A DNA stretch of 64,000 nucleotides from an uncultured Erythrobacter sp. Lineage in GTDB: Bacteria; Pseudomonadota; Alphaproteobacteria; Sphingomonadales; Sphingomonadaceae. Shown here piece after piece: positions 26,802 to 36,111 of the stretch (its first letter is position 1; each line of letters opens with the position of its first letter). Below the pieces are notes generated by a model. That model was not told the DNA's origin. It did no database searches and saw only the letters and a program-made list of their open reading frames with translations. The DNA lies in assembly GCA_947503155.1 (NCBI GenBank), contig CANNCL010000001.1, forward strand, positions 744,001-808,000. The letters run 5' to 3'. The position numbers were made by a program, and so were the translations under genes.

Positions 26802-28237
26802 TTCACATCTCCTTCACCCGGTTGACCCAGCTCAAAATCGCTCACCGGACGCCTGCTGCGATCCATCGCATCATACATCAATGCGCCGTCGATCCAGACC
26901 CTTTCAGGCCGTGAATACACGCTCAGCGGATCGCCGTTCCACAGCACCACATCGGCCATCTTACCAGCCTCCAGGCTGCCGGTCATTTCATCAATGCCCA
27001 TCGCTTTGGCGGCATTCAAAGTGATCCAGCTGATCACGTCAGCATCGGACAATTCGATCCCCAAACGCTGACCCGCGGCCTGCGCTTTCGCGGCCTCTTG
27101 GTTGAGCCGTTGAATATCGCCATCGCTGTCGGAATGGATCACAACGCAGGCGCCCTGTTGTTGCAGCAGCGCCGCATTTTCGAGGATGCCGTCATAGGCT
27201 TCCATCTTGAACCCATACCAATCGGCCCAGATCGCGCTGCACACGCCGTTTTCGCGCAGCAAATCGCCGATTTTATACGCTTCAACCGCGTGGTGGAACG
27301 CGGTTACGCGGTATCCCATCTCTTTCGCCATATCCATGACGAGCGCCATTTCATCGGCGCGGTAACAATGGTTGTGGACCAGAATGTCGCCTTCGAGCAC
27401 GCCGACCAAAGTTTCCATGCCCAGATCGCGGTCCGCGTCTTCATTGTTGGCGTAATCAATTGCGTCGAGCCATGTCTGACGGTTGTAAGCAAAATTGCCC
27501 ATCCGTGTGGACGGCGCGCGTCCACGTCCGCCGTAAACCCGTTTGGGATTCTCGCCGCAAGCCATTTTGAACCCGTAAGGCGCGCCGGGGAATTTCATCC
27601 CCTGAACTGTGCGGCTCGGCACATTTTTGAGCGTTACCGAACGCCCGCCCATCAGGTTCGCTGAACCGGGCAGGATTTGCAGGCTGGTGATCCCGCCATT
27701 GGCGAGCGCCCGGCTGAAACCGGGATCTTGCGGCCAGACCGAATGTTCGGCCCATACTTCTGGCGTGGTCGGGCTGGTCGCTTCGTTTCCGTCGCTATGC
27801 GCGTCGACAGATGGCGTGGCGTAATCGCCGAGATGCGAGTGGATGTCGATGATACCGGGGGTGACGAATTTTCCAGTGGCATCGATCACGTCATAGCCAT
27901 CGGTGGCAAGGTCGCTGCCGCCAATTGCGACAACTTCGCCATCGCGGAAGAGGACTGTGCCGCTTTCGATCATCCCGCCTGCGCCGTCAAAAATGGTCGC
28001 GCCGACAAGCGCGGTGGGCCGTCCGGGATAGCGCGAATAGGTGGAGGCGAAGGGGCCTTCTTCCGGTGTCATCGCGGCAAAGCGCGGCGCGTCATCATCG
28101 CTGCCAGAGGAGGCATCTGAAGATCCGCTGGCGGACCCTGTCGTAGCGCAGGCCGCAAGCGCCAAAGAACTGGCGAGAGCGGCGAATGCTGCGCCTCTCA
28201 ACTTGCCTTTAGAATTCATCCGCGAAGTGGTTGTCAT
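26798..28237 (-). CDS. Exported amidohydrolase (imidazolonepropionase-like/dipeptidase type)
   Basis: A 479-residue metal-dependent hydrolase. The N-terminus is a lipoprotein-type signal (SSLALAACATTG), so it is probably anchored to an envelope membrane. The metal motif is intact: TPGIIDIHSHLGDY, then LVHNHCYRADEM, TAFHHAVEAYK and VVIHSDSDGD. Such envelope amidohydrolases often act on cyclic amides or peptides; the exact substrate is unknown. The start at MTTTSRMNSKG is chosen because AGGGG sits 7 bases before it. That ribosome-binding site lies inside the right arm of a long inverted repeat (28245-28300), suggesting translational control. A POT peptide transporter lies just upstream. Confidence 0.88.
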   Translation of the reverse strand: MTTTSRMNSKGKLRGAAFAALASSLALAACATTGSASGSSDASSGSDDDAPRFAAMTPEEGPFASTYSRYPGRPTALVGATIFDGAGGMIESGTVLFRDGEVVAIGGSDLATDGYDVIDATGKFVTPGIIDIHSHLGDYATPSVDAHSDGNEATSPTTPEVWAEHSVWPQDPGFSRALANGGITSLQILPGSANLMGGRSVTLKNVPSRTVQGMKFPGAPYGFKMACGENPKRVYGGRGRAPSTRMGNFAYNRQTWLDAIDYANNEDADRDLGMETLVGVLEGDILVHNHCYRADEMALVMDMAKEMGYRVTAFHHAVEAYKIGDLLRENGVCSAIWADWYGFKMEAYDGILENAALLQQQGACVVIHSDSDGDIQRLNQEAAKAQAAGQRLGIELSDADVISWITLNAAKAMGIDEMTGSLEAGKMADVVLWNGDPLSVYSRPERVWIDGALMYDAMDRSRRPVSDFELGQPGEGDVK

Positions 28238-28244
28238 CGCTGGT

Positions 28245-28300
28245 CCCCTGATTACCCGTAAAGCCAATATTTAGGCCGTTACTTGGCGGGTAATCAGGGG
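28245..28300. promoter_or_regulatory. Perfect 14-bp inverted repeat covering the amidohydrolase ribosome-binding site
   Basis: CCCCTGATTACCCG (28245-28258) and CGGGTAATCAGGGG (28287-28300) are exact reverse complements separated by 28 bases. A further CCAA/TTGG pair inside the spacer could extend the stem past a 5-base bulge. In the minus-strand mRNA the AGGGG next to the start codon (28237) is part of the stem, so folding would hide it. It could instead be a two-site protein operator, because a TAAATAT in the spacer resembles a -10 element; in that case the first arm would not be transcribed. Confidence 0.7.
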
Positions 28301-28345
28301 CTTGTCCAGCCAACTGAGACAGCGTTTTTACGCTGCCGTTTGTTC

Positions 28346-30010
28346 TTACGAACGGGTCGCCGGTTTGATACCAGCGGCTTGCGGTTCGCCGACTTCGCCT
28401 TGGCCAAGAAGATCATCGTCGATGGTGTCATCTTCGAGCGTGTCGAGATGCATCAACTTCTTGATCAGCGGGCTGACGACCATCACGGCAACGCCGATAC
28501 CAACCGCATACCAACCCACGGTTGAATAGACGCCAAGCACCAGTTCTTTGCCCGCCTCTTCGCCGACACCTTCGCCGCCGGTTGCCGATGCGATCAGGCC
28601 TGCTGCAAAGTTACCGGTCGCCGAAGCGAAGAACCATGTGCCCATGATGAGCGATGCCATGTGGGCCGGGCTCAAACGGTTCATGGCCGATAGGCCAACC
28701 GGGCTGAGGCAAAGCTCGCCGGTTGTGTGCAGCAGATAGATCAGGAAGATGAAGATCACCGGTGTCGGCACATTCACGCCGGCGCTTTGTGAACCCCAAA
28801 CCAGAACCAAGAAACCCAAACCAACCTGAATAACGGCGAGGCCGAATTTCATCGGAGTGGACGGTTCGGCATTCTTGGCCGCCAGCCCTTGCCACAACAT
28901 GGCAAAGATCGGTGCTAGCATCACGATGTAGATCGCATTGACCGACTGGAACATCGAAGAGTTCACACCGGCAGTGTCGACGTGGTTCTCCGTGAACACG
29001 TTGAGCGACGAACCGGCTTGCTCAAACAAGGCCCAGAAAACGATCGAAACGAGGATCAAGAACATCGCCGCAAAAATCCGGTCCCGTTCTTCTGGCGCAA
29101 GTTTGGTGACCGCTGTGAACAGCACGAACAGCACCAAGCCGCCGCCGAATGCGCCAAGCACATATCCAACCAGCTCTTGGTATTGGATCGCCGCCCAGCA
29201 GAGTACGACCATGCCAAGGCCAACGCCGTAAATCAGCCATTCGCGGGCGCCGGCGATCTTTGCGGGGTCTTTTGGTTCGCCTTTGCCAAGCAGCAGCGGC
29301 TTACCAACCACGAAGAAGATGAGACCAAGCAACATGCCTGCACCAGCAAGACCGAAGCCCCAGCTCCAGCCCCATTCAGGGCTCTGGCCAAGATAGCCGC
29401 AGATGATCGCCGCTGTCGCAGCGCCGACATTAATGCCCATGTAAAAGATTGTGTAAGCCGGATCGCGGCGAATATCGGTGCGCTCATACAATTGACCGAC
29501 AAGGACCGAAATATTGGCTTTCAAGAAGCCCGAACCAACAATGATCAATGCCAGCGCAAGCCAGAATACATCAATCATAGGATTGTCTTGGCCCAGCGAA
29601 GCGTCCCCTTCGAACGCCATGCAGAAGTGACCAATGGTCAACAGCACCGCGCCAAACAAAACGGCTTTACGTTGGCCGAGATACCGATCAGCGAGATAGC
29701 CGCCGATCACCGGAGCAATGTAAACCAGAGCGGTGTAAGCGCCATAGATGACGTAGGCTTTGCTCTCTTCGAACATCCAATGTTGGATGAGGTAGAAGAT
29801 CAGCAGCGCGCGCATGCCGTAATAGGAGAAACGCTCCCACATTTCCGCCATGAACAGGAGAAACAGCCCCTTAGGGTGTCCGATCACTTCCGCTTGCGGG
29901 CGAGTGACCAAAAATAGGCCGCCGAGCAGGAACCCGGCCAAAGCGACAACGGCAATCCAAAACGCCCATAATTCATAGAGCGAATCGAATTTGAAAATGA
30001 ATTCGTACAT
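28346..30010 (-). CDS. Proton-coupled oligopeptide transporter (POT/PTR family)
   Basis: A 554-residue MFS-type transporter with 12-14 membrane helices. POT signatures are visible: EMWERFSYYGMRALLIFYL near the N-terminus, GGYLADRYLGQRKAVLFGA, and AYTIFYMGINVGA, with TTGELCLSPVGLSAMNRLSP near the end. It should import di- and tripeptides with protons across the inner membrane. It is about 110 bases upstream of an exported amidohydrolase operon on the same strand, consistent with peptide scavenging. Confidence 0.95.
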   Translation of the reverse strand: MYEFIFKFDSLYELWAFWIAVVALAGFLLGGLFLVTRPQAEVIGHPKGLFLLFMAEMWERFSYYGMRALLIFYLIQHWMFEESKAYVIYGAYTALVYIAPVIGGYLADRYLGQRKAVLFGAVLLTIGHFCMAFEGDASLGQDNPMIDVFWLALALIIVGSGFLKANISVLVGQLYERTDIRRDPAYTIFYMGINVGAATAAIICGYLGQSPEWGWSWGFGLAGAGMLLGLIFFVVGKPLLLGKGEPKDPAKIAGAREWLIYGVGLGMVVLCWAAIQYQELVGYVLGAFGGGLVLFVLFTAVTKLAPEERDRIFAAMFLILVSIVFWALFEQAGSSLNVFTENHVDTAGVNSSMFQSVNAIYIVMLAPIFAMLWQGLAAKNAEPSTPMKFGLAVIQVGLGFLVLVWGSQSAGVNVPTPVIFIFLIYLLHTTGELCLSPVGLSAMNRLSPAHMASLIMGTWFFASATGNFAAGLIASATGGEGVGEEAGKELVLGVYSTVGWYAVGIGVAVMVVSPLIKKLMHLDTLEDDTIDDDLLGQGEVGEPQAAGIKPATRS

Positions 30011-30223
30011 TGGCGCGCGGCCCTCCAGTCTATTTCTTCAGGCCTGCTATCCCCAAGCGGCCCGTTTAAGCGGCGCACCGTAGCGTCCAATCTGGCCGTG
30101 TGAAGCTTTTGTTTCGCGGCGCATGTGCAATCTTACCCAGGCCTCTATCTGTCGTCATGGGTGATGCTCGCAACTTGACGCGCATGGCTGTATTATGGCA
30201 CTGATGCACCTATAGACATTGAT

Positions 30224-30562
30224 ATGACCCAATCCAGACCCGTATACCTTAAACTGCGCGACCAAATCGCGGCGGCTATTATCCAAGGGGATTACCCCGA
30301 AGGAGCAATGTTGCCGTCTGTGCGCGCGCTTGCTGCGCAGCAGGGGGCCAACCCGCTCACTGTGGCGAAAGCTTACCAGCAATTCCAGAATGATGGCCTG
30401 GTGGAGGTTCAGCGCGGGGTTGGCATGTATGTCGTGACCGGCGCAGCAGAATTGCTGCGCAAGCGTGAGCGGGATCAGTTCTTGAGCGAGGAATGGCCAG
30501 AGATCCGTGCGCGGATGAAGCGCCTCGGCCTGACGCCTGCTGATCTGGTAGAAGCAGGCTGA
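30224..30562 (+). CDS. Short GntR-family regulator, YtrA type
   Basis: A 112-residue protein with the GntR winged helix (PVYLKLRDQIAAAIIQGDYPEGAMLPSVRALA to VQRGVGMYVV) and only about 40 further residues, the YtrA-subfamily layout. Members often control ABC transporters; none is adjacent here. It is divergent from the POT transporter with 213 bases between. A GC-rich imperfect hairpin follows the stop without a clear T-run. Confidence 0.9.
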   Translation: MTQSRPVYLKLRDQIAAAIIQGDYPEGAMLPSVRALAAQQGANPLTVAKAYQQFQNDGLVEVQRGVGMYVVTGAAELLRKRERDQFLSEEWPEIRARMKRLGLTPADLVEAG

Positions 30563-30772
30563 AAAACCGCCTCGTGCCGGCGCCCGAGCGGGTTTGGTCA
30601 ATTTGCAACTAACAATTTTTCGCACAATCCTTGCGGGGTGTGCATGATTCTGGCAATCACCCGGGCTTAGAGCGCCCGTCGGGTCCGGGCAATTTATGTT
30701 AATAGCGAGCAAAAAGACTCGCATTGGCCGCGACGCGGCAGCAGGGGCCGCGAAGTTTGCCGGGAGGGCACT

Positions 30773-31054
30773 ATGATACGATCCGAATTGTTGCACGAGC
30801 TGCACAAGGACAATCCAGAATTGCGCGCAGAAGAAATCGAACAAGTTGTCGATGTCTTCTTTGATGAGATTTCACAGCGGCTGGCCGAAGGCGGCCGGGT
30901 CGAATTGCGCGGATTTGGCGCGTTTTCGACGCGCGAACGCGAAGCGCGCACGGGCCGCAACCCGCGCACCGGCGAAGCGGTCCCCGTGCCAGCGAAACGT
31001 GTGCCCTATTTCAAGGCAGGCAAGGAAATCCGAAAGCGCCTTAACGGCGGTTAG
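30773..31054 (+). CDS. ihfB: Integration host factor beta subunit
   Basis: A 93-residue HU/IHF-fold DNA-bending protein. MIRSELLHELHKDNPEL at the start, GGRVELRGFGAFSTREREARTGRNPRTGE in the arm and VPYFKAGKEIRKRLN at the end fit IhfB better than HU. It has a strong ribosome-binding site (GGGAGGGC). The 210 bases upstream hold no gene. Confidence 0.94.
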   Translation: MIRSELLHELHKDNPELRAEEIEQVVDVFFDEISQRLAEGGRVELRGFGAFSTREREARTGRNPRTGEAVPVPAKRVPYFKAGKEIRKRLNGG

Positions 31055-31102
31055 GTTTCAGCTTTCGAAGTTTGCGTTGCGATGGGTTTGCTTGCCGAAT
31101 CC

Positions 31103-32797
31103 TCACGCATATTCGAGCGCATGCTCTTCATCTGTTCGGTTTGACGCCTTGGAGGCGGGCAGTTTGCGCTCGCGGTTCAATGCTTGAAACACCATTTCGA
31201 TGATGCGTTCGGTCCCGCGCGGGGCCTTTACGTCAACGGGTATCATGCCAAGATCGGTAAATTCCTGAAGCCCCTCAGGCCCAGGTAACGCGATCACGCG
31301 TTCAATATCAGGCAAACGCTCTTCTACCAGCGGCGTCAGCTCGCGTGAGATGGAGAGATTGCCTGTCGCGATCACGACCACCTCTCGGTTGCTCATCCCC
31401 AACGCGTCCCAGCTGCGCGGATCGGCTGGGTTGGCCTGATGGACGTGGTAACCATCGGCCAGCGCAGTTTCAAACCGCTCCGCATTGGCTTCGACCGCCA
31501 GATACCCGATTTCATTGTAGGTCAGCGCATCGGCAACCCCGCGCCCCGCCGGTCCCAGACCGATGATCACCACAGGCGCATCGTCGCCGGCCAGTTTTTT
31601 GTCGGCTGGTCCCTGCCTGAGTTTACCCGCAAGCTTTCGCCCAAGATTGGAAATGACCGGTGTCACCGCAAGGCTGATCGCGATGGCGGTTACAAGGATC
31701 GAAGCAAGGCGCGGCTCAATCAGGCCCGCAACCGCTGGCAATGCAAAGATGACCAGCGCAAATTCGCTGCCCTGACCCAGTAAGAAACCCAATTGAATGG
31801 AGCCGGGGACAGACCAGCGATTGGCGAGACCCGCCAGCACATTGAACACGCATTTCAGCACGATCAAGCCGGCCGCCGCTGCGACCGCGAACAACCAATT
31901 GTCTGCGAGGATCGCTGGATCAATCGACAGGCCGACGGATATAAAGAAGAAGCTGAGAAACAGGCCGCGAAACGCATCAATTTCGGTCTGGACCATGATT
32001 TTATATCGCGAATCGGCCACCGCCATTCCGCCAAGAAACGCTCCGAGAGTTAGCGACAGCCCCGCCATCCCGGTCGCCCAACCAGCGGCCAGCGCGATAA
32101 ACAATGCGGTTGCGGTGTACACTTCGCTGCTGCCCGCGCGCGCGATCAGGCGGAATAAAGGGCGGGTTAGATAGCGTGAAAACAACACAGCGATGACGAA
32201 GGCGGCCAACGCTTTTAACCCGGCAATTCCCAATTCGGGTGCAATCGCGCCGCCAGTACTCAAGGCCCCCGCCGCGACCAGCAATAGGATCGCAGCGATA
32301 TCTTGAAAAATCAGAATTGATTGCGCCGCGCGCCCAACGGGGCAATCTTCTTGGTCGCGCTCTCTAACCAAGCCGATCACAACGGCGGTCGAGGACAACC
32401 CCATTGCAAACCCGCCAATAATTGCGAACTCAGTCGGCAATCCAAAGGCGAAGAACAGCGCGGAGAACCCGCCGCCTGCGACCAGCATTTGCAAAGTGCC
32501 AAACCCGAAAATGTTAGCGGCCTCGTCCCGGATTCTGCCGAGCGAGAAATGCAGGCCCAGATTGAACAGCAGGAACATGACGCCCGCTTCTGCCATTGCG
32601 GCGACCACAGGCCCGCTGAAATCATCGGCAAAACCAAGTGCCGCAATACCAAGGCCTAACCCGAGATAACCGACAATGGGATTGAGGCGGCAAGCGCGCG
32701 ATGCCAGAGCAGCGCCAATCCCCAAGCCAAGCAACATAATGGCCGGTTGGATCGTCGCCACCACCGAATGCGCGTCGTGAACACTCTCGCCCGCCAT
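31103..32797 (-). CDS. CPA2-family cation:proton antiporter (KefB type) with TrkA-N domain
   Basis: A 564-residue transporter: about 12 membrane helices (residues 10-385; GVMFLLFNLGLHFSLGRI and GLSSTAVVIGLVRERD are typical), then a cytosolic nucleotide-binding TrkA-N domain (VVIIGLGPAGRGVADAL, about 405-520). It probably exchanges K+ or Na+ for protons. Start at MAGESVHDAHS has GGAG at good spacing; the ORF track adds 18 residues. No KefF/KefG partner is adjacent. Confidence 0.92.
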   Translation of the reverse strand: MAGESVHDAHSVVATIQPAIMLLGLGIGAALASRACRLNPIVGYLGLGLGIAALGFADDFSGPVVAAMAEAGVMFLLFNLGLHFSLGRIRDEAANIFGFGTLQMLVAGGGFSALFFAFGLPTEFAIIGGFAMGLSSTAVVIGLVRERDQEDCPVGRAAQSILIFQDIAAILLLVAAGALSTGGAIAPELGIAGLKALAAFVIAVLFSRYLTRPLFRLIARAGSSEVYTATALFIALAAGWATGMAGLSLTLGAFLGGMAVADSRYKIMVQTEIDAFRGLFLSFFFISVGLSIDPAILADNWLFAVAAAAGLIVLKCVFNVLAGLANRWSVPGSIQLGFLLGQGSEFALVIFALPAVAGLIEPRLASILVTAIAISLAVTPVISNLGRKLAGKLRQGPADKKLAGDDAPVVIIGLGPAGRGVADALTYNEIGYLAVEANAERFETALADGYHVHQANPADPRSWDALGMSNREVVVIATGNLSISRELTPLVEERLPDIERVIALPGPEGLQEFTDLGMIPVDVKAPRGTERIIEMVFQALNRERKLPASKASNRTDEEHALEYA

Positions 32798-32956
32798 AAA
32801 GTCTCCGCTGCTCGGCCTAATGCTGGCGTGGAAATGGGGCTTTGCGGGCAATCGCGCAAGGCTGAAGGGTTTGACCGTGTCAGGCGAGTTGCTACTGGCC
32901 GCGCGTCTGGCTATCGCGCGTGTCTGGCCCGAAAGGGTTCGCAGGCCAAACCAAGT

Positions 32957-33041
32957 GCGGGTGTGGCGGAATGGTAGACGCCGGGGACTTAAAATCCCCT
33001 GATCTTTGATCGTGTGGGTTCGATTCCCACCACCCGCACCA
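32957..33041 (+). tRNA. tRNA-Leu (anticodon TAA)
   Basis: An 85-base tRNA including encoded CCA. Acceptor strands GCGGGTG and CACCCGC pair. The anticodon stem GGGGA/TCCCC encloses CTTAAAA (anticodon TAA). A long class II variable arm (TGATCTTTGATCG) and T arm GTGGG-TTCGATT-CCCAC follow. Complete, unlike the tRNA-Arg fragment at 3888-3937. Confidence 0.97.
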
Positions 33042-33141
33042 TTATCCCGGTCTTAACCCCTTATCCTCTAGAGCCACGGTTCGAAATCAGGAATTCCGGC
33101 CATCCGCATTATCTATCTTTGGGCTGTGCCGGCCAAGCGAT

Positions 33142-33834
33142 GTGAATATGGAAAACGCAGCAATCGTATCTCAGGCGAAAGATGACCCGGCCCGCGACGT
33201 CGCAGATGGCCCCACGCTAGAATCTGGCGGCGATGTTGCTGAGCCAGCGCAAGAGACGCGCGCCGCGCCGCGTTTCACCTTGCTCATCCGGGCTGCAAAG
33301 ATCATTTCGTCTCACGGAGAATTCGTTTGCGTCGTCCGCGATGTCTCCGAAACAGGGGTCGCCGTGCGCCTCTTTCATGCCGCTCCGACAGGCGGATTGT
33401 TGGAATTGCACATGCCAGGCGGCGGCATTTATGAGCTGCGCATGGTTTGGGAACGCGAGAATGAGGTCGGGTTCGAATTCACCAAACCTGTCGATGTTGC
33501 GCGTTTGATCAATGAAGCCAGCGAATATCCAAAGCGTGGACTGCGATTGGGCCTGTGCTTTCCCATCAGGATCAAAACCTTAACAGGGCAAAGCGAGGCG
33601 ATTGTCGAAAACCTGTCGCAGCAAGGTGCTCGATTTGAAACTGATGGCCAATACGCGATTGACCAAAATTTGCGCCTCGAAAGCGCAGATGGCGGCGGTG
33701 CATTGAAGGACGTGCGTGCCAAGGTGCGTTGGCGCCGTGACGAACAATATGGCGTGGTTTTCGATGACACTTTGACCTTGGGCGATTTCGCGCGGCTCGC
33801 CGCTCGTTTGCAATGCCCAGCATTGCTCGACTGA
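33142..33834 (+). CDS. Tandem PilZ-domain protein (c-di-GMP binding)
   Basis: A 230-residue cytosolic protein with two PilZ domains. The first (about 38-115) has the complete c-di-GMP motif: RAAPR (R40-R44) and DVSETG (D67-G72). The second (about 130-225) keeps NLSQQG but lacks a clear RxxxR, so it may bind weakly or serve for dimerisation. The ORF starts at GTG 33142; ATG 33148 is also possible. It is 170 bases upstream of a probable surface-glycan cassette on the same strand, so c-di-GMP control of that cassette is an attractive but unproved idea. Confidence 0.88.
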   Translation: MNMENAAIVSQAKDDPARDVADGPTLESGGDVAEPAQETRAAPRFTLLIRAAKIISSHGEFVCVVRDVSETGVAVRLFHAAPTGGLLELHMPGGGIYELRMVWERENEVGFEFTKPVDVARLINEASEYPKRGLRLGLCFPIRIKTLTGQSEAIVENLSQQGARFETDGQYAIDQNLRLESADGGGALKDVRAKVRWRRDEQYGVVFDDTLTLGDFARLAARLQCPALLD

Positions 33835-34004
33835 CAACAGTTCGCCGCATCTGAACCCGTGATTTCACTTAGGCATGCGCAACTTTTTGACAATCTAACC
33901 TGCAATTAAGCGCCCGCGTTTACTTCTCGCTAACCAATTTCCTTCACTTCCCAAGGTGAGCTTGCCGCACAATTGCGGCCAGAGCGATCAAATGGGGGCT
34001 GTTC

Positions 34005-35654
34005 ATGATCAAACATGACGGTGAAGCAAATATGACTGCAGGTATCATTGACGTTGACGTAGCCATTATCGGAGCAGGGCCCGCTGGCCTGACCGCCGGA
34101 TATTTGCTGACCAAACAGGGCAAAAGCGTCGCAATCATCGAGAAAGATGAGACCTATGTCGGCGGCATCAGCCGCACGGTCGAACATGAAGGGTACCGCT
34201 TTGATATTGGCGGACACCGGTTCTTTTCAAAATCCCAACAGGTCGTTGATCTTTGGAACGAGATTTTGCCTGACGATTTCATTCAGCGCCCGCGGATGAG
34301 CCGCATCTATTATGAGGGTAAGTTCTATTCTTACCCGCTGCGTGCCTTTGAGGCGCTCGGCAATCTCGGCATTCTGCGGTCCACCGCTTGCATGGCGAGT
34401 TACCTATGGCGGCGCGCTTTCCCGATCAAAGACGTGCGCAGTTTTGAGGATTGGACCACCAACCAGTTTGGCGAAAAACTCTATTCGATCTTTTTCAAGA
34501 CCTACACAGAAAAGGTCTGGGGGATGCCTTGCGACGAAATGAGCGCAGATTGGGCGGCGCAGCGGATCAAGGGCCTCTCGCTCATGAGCGCGGTGATTGA
34601 CGGGGTGAAGCGGTCGCTTGGCCTCAACAAGAAACCCAATGACGGTATGGCGACCAAAACGCTGCTGGAGACCTTTCGCTATCCGCGGCTCGGTCCCGGC
34701 ATGATGTGGGATGCGGCGCGCGATAAAATTTTGGCGACGGGTAAGGGCCAGGTTCTGATGGGCCATGCACTTGACCGCGTGGCGGCGATTGGGCCGAATG
34801 ATGAAGGGTTTGGCTGGTCAATGACGACCACGAGCAAGGCTGGCACCGCACAAATCCGCGCGAAAGATGTGATCAGTTCTGCGCCGATGCGCGAGCTGTC
34901 CAAACGTTTGCATCCGCTGCCGCAATCAACGTTGCAGGCCGATAATCTGCGGTACCGCGATTTCCTGACCGTGGCGTTGATGGTGAAATCAAAGGATCTG
35001 TTCCCCGACAATTGGATCTATATCCATGATGACCGCGTGCAAGTTGGCCGCGTGCAGAATTTCCGCAGTTGGTCACCGGAAATGGTGCCAGACGAAGATA
35101 TGGCTTGCGTCGGTCTTGAATATTTCTGTTTCGAAGGGGATGGGCTGTGGTCCTCTTCCGACGAAGATCTCGTTGAGCTTGCTAAGCGCGAAATGGAAAC
35201 ACTGGGCCTGTGCGATCCGTCACAAGTGACCGGCGGCGCGGTTGTTCGTCAGGAAAAAGCCTATCCGGTTTATGACGACAATTACGAATCCAATGTCGAT
35301 GCGATGCGGATCGAACTCGAAGAAAAACACCCCAGTCTGCACCTTGTCGGTCGCAATGGGATGCACCGCTATAACAACCAAGATCACGCGATGATGACCG
35401 CCATGCTGACGGTTGAGAATATTCTCGCTGGGCAGCGTGTGTACGATACGTGGTGCGTCAATGAAGACGCAGAATATCACGAAGCGGGCGACGAAGGCGC
35501 GGAAGCGGCCCTGCCAAGCCGGGCCGAGGCCGAAACCAAGCCTTCTCAACCTCTGAACGAGGATCAAGTCGCCGCGCTCACATCCTTGCGCGGTGTTCCG
35601 GAACGGATCAGCGCAGAGCCCGATTTCAAAGACGATATTCGCAAGTCAGCCTGA
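34005..35654 (+). CDS. FAD-dependent oxidoreductase, UDP-galactopyranose-mutase/protoporphyrinogen-oxidase-like
   Basis: A 549-residue flavoprotein. The N-terminal dinucleotide fold shows VAIIGAGPAGLTAGYLL, then VGGISRTVEHEGYRFDIGGHRFFSKS, the pattern of UDP-galactopyranose mutase-like and amine-oxidase-like flavoproteins acting on sugar nucleotides or polyprenyl sugars. The C-terminal Rossmann part includes HLVGRNGMHRYNNQDHAMMTA. The last 60 residues are acidic and not conserved. ATG 34005 has GGGG about 8 bases upstream; ATG 34032 is an alternative. It is followed by gtrA-like and GT-C genes in the same direction, pointing to glycan or glycolipid work rather than haem synthesis. Confidence 0.85.
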   Translation: MIKHDGEANMTAGIIDVDVAIIGAGPAGLTAGYLLTKQGKSVAIIEKDETYVGGISRTVEHEGYRFDIGGHRFFSKSQQVVDLWNEILPDDFIQRPRMSRIYYEGKFYSYPLRAFEALGNLGILRSTACMASYLWRRAFPIKDVRSFEDWTTNQFGEKLYSIFFKTYTEKVWGMPCDEMSADWAAQRIKGLSLMSAVIDGVKRSLGLNKKPNDGMATKTLLETFRYPRLGPGMMWDAARDKILATGKGQVLMGHALDRVAAIGPNDEGFGWSMTTTSKAGTAQIRAKDVISSAPMRELSKRLHPLPQSTLQADNLRYRDFLTVALMVKSKDLFPDNWIYIHDDRVQVGRVQNFRSWSPEMVPDEDMACVGLEYFCFEGDGLWSSSDEDLVELAKREMETLGLCDPSQVTGGAVVRQEKAYPVYDDNYESNVDAMRIELEEKHPSLHLVGRNGMHRYNNQDHAMMTAMLTVENILAGQRVYDTWCVNEDAEYHEAGDEGAEAALPSRAEAETKPSQPLNEDQVAALTSLRGVPERISAEPDFKDDIRKSA

Positions 35655-35655
35655 C

Positions 35656-36108
35656 GTGACGACAGCGAATTCCATGACGGCTTCAACGATCCTGGCCAAG
35701 CTGCGCGATATTCGATTCTTGCGCTATGTGCTGGCGAGTGTTGGTGCATTGGCAGTGGATGTTGGCAGCTTTCTAGCGCTGCTTTCCTTGGGAGTGGCCG
35801 CTGCGCCGGCTTCTGCGGTGGGGTATTCGCTGGGTATTTTGGCGCATTGGCTGATGTCGAGCCGCGCGGTGTTTCAAGACAGCGTTGCGGCGGGCGGAGC
35901 GGCACGGACGCGGCAAAAGGCGCTGTTCGTGATCTCTGCTCTGATCGGATTGGCGCTGACGACTGCGATTGTTGGTGTTGGTGATTGGTCAGGGGTTCAT
36001 CCGCTAATTGCCAAAGGCGGCGCAATTGTCGTTAGCTTCACCGCCACATGGCTAATCCGCAGTCGCATCGTGTTCCGCGGTGATATCCCCATAGAAACAA
36101 GCGCCTAA
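35656..36108 (+). CDS. GtrA-family membrane protein
   Basis: A 150-residue protein from GTG 35656 (ATG 35674 is also possible) with four membrane helices, as in GtrA: FLRYVLASVGALAVDVGSFLALLSLG and SLGILAHWLMSSRAVF at the N-terminal half, SFTATWLIRSRIVF at the end. GtrA-type proteins are thought to move polyprenyl-linked sugars across the inner membrane. It begins one base after the flavoprotein stop and ends 3 bases before the GT-C gene, so the three form an operon. Confidence 0.87.
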   Translation: MTTANSMTASTILAKLRDIRFLRYVLASVGALAVDVGSFLALLSLGVAAAPASAVGYSLGILAHWLMSSRAVFQDSVAAGGAARTRQKALFVISALIGLALTTAIVGVGDWSGVHPLIAKGGAIVVSFTATWLIRSRIVFRGDIPIETSA

Positions 36109-36111
36109 CCC

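Noticed and set aside
30563-30594. GC-rich imperfect hairpin after the GntR gene
   Set aside because: Internal mismatches and no T-run; not convincing as a terminator.
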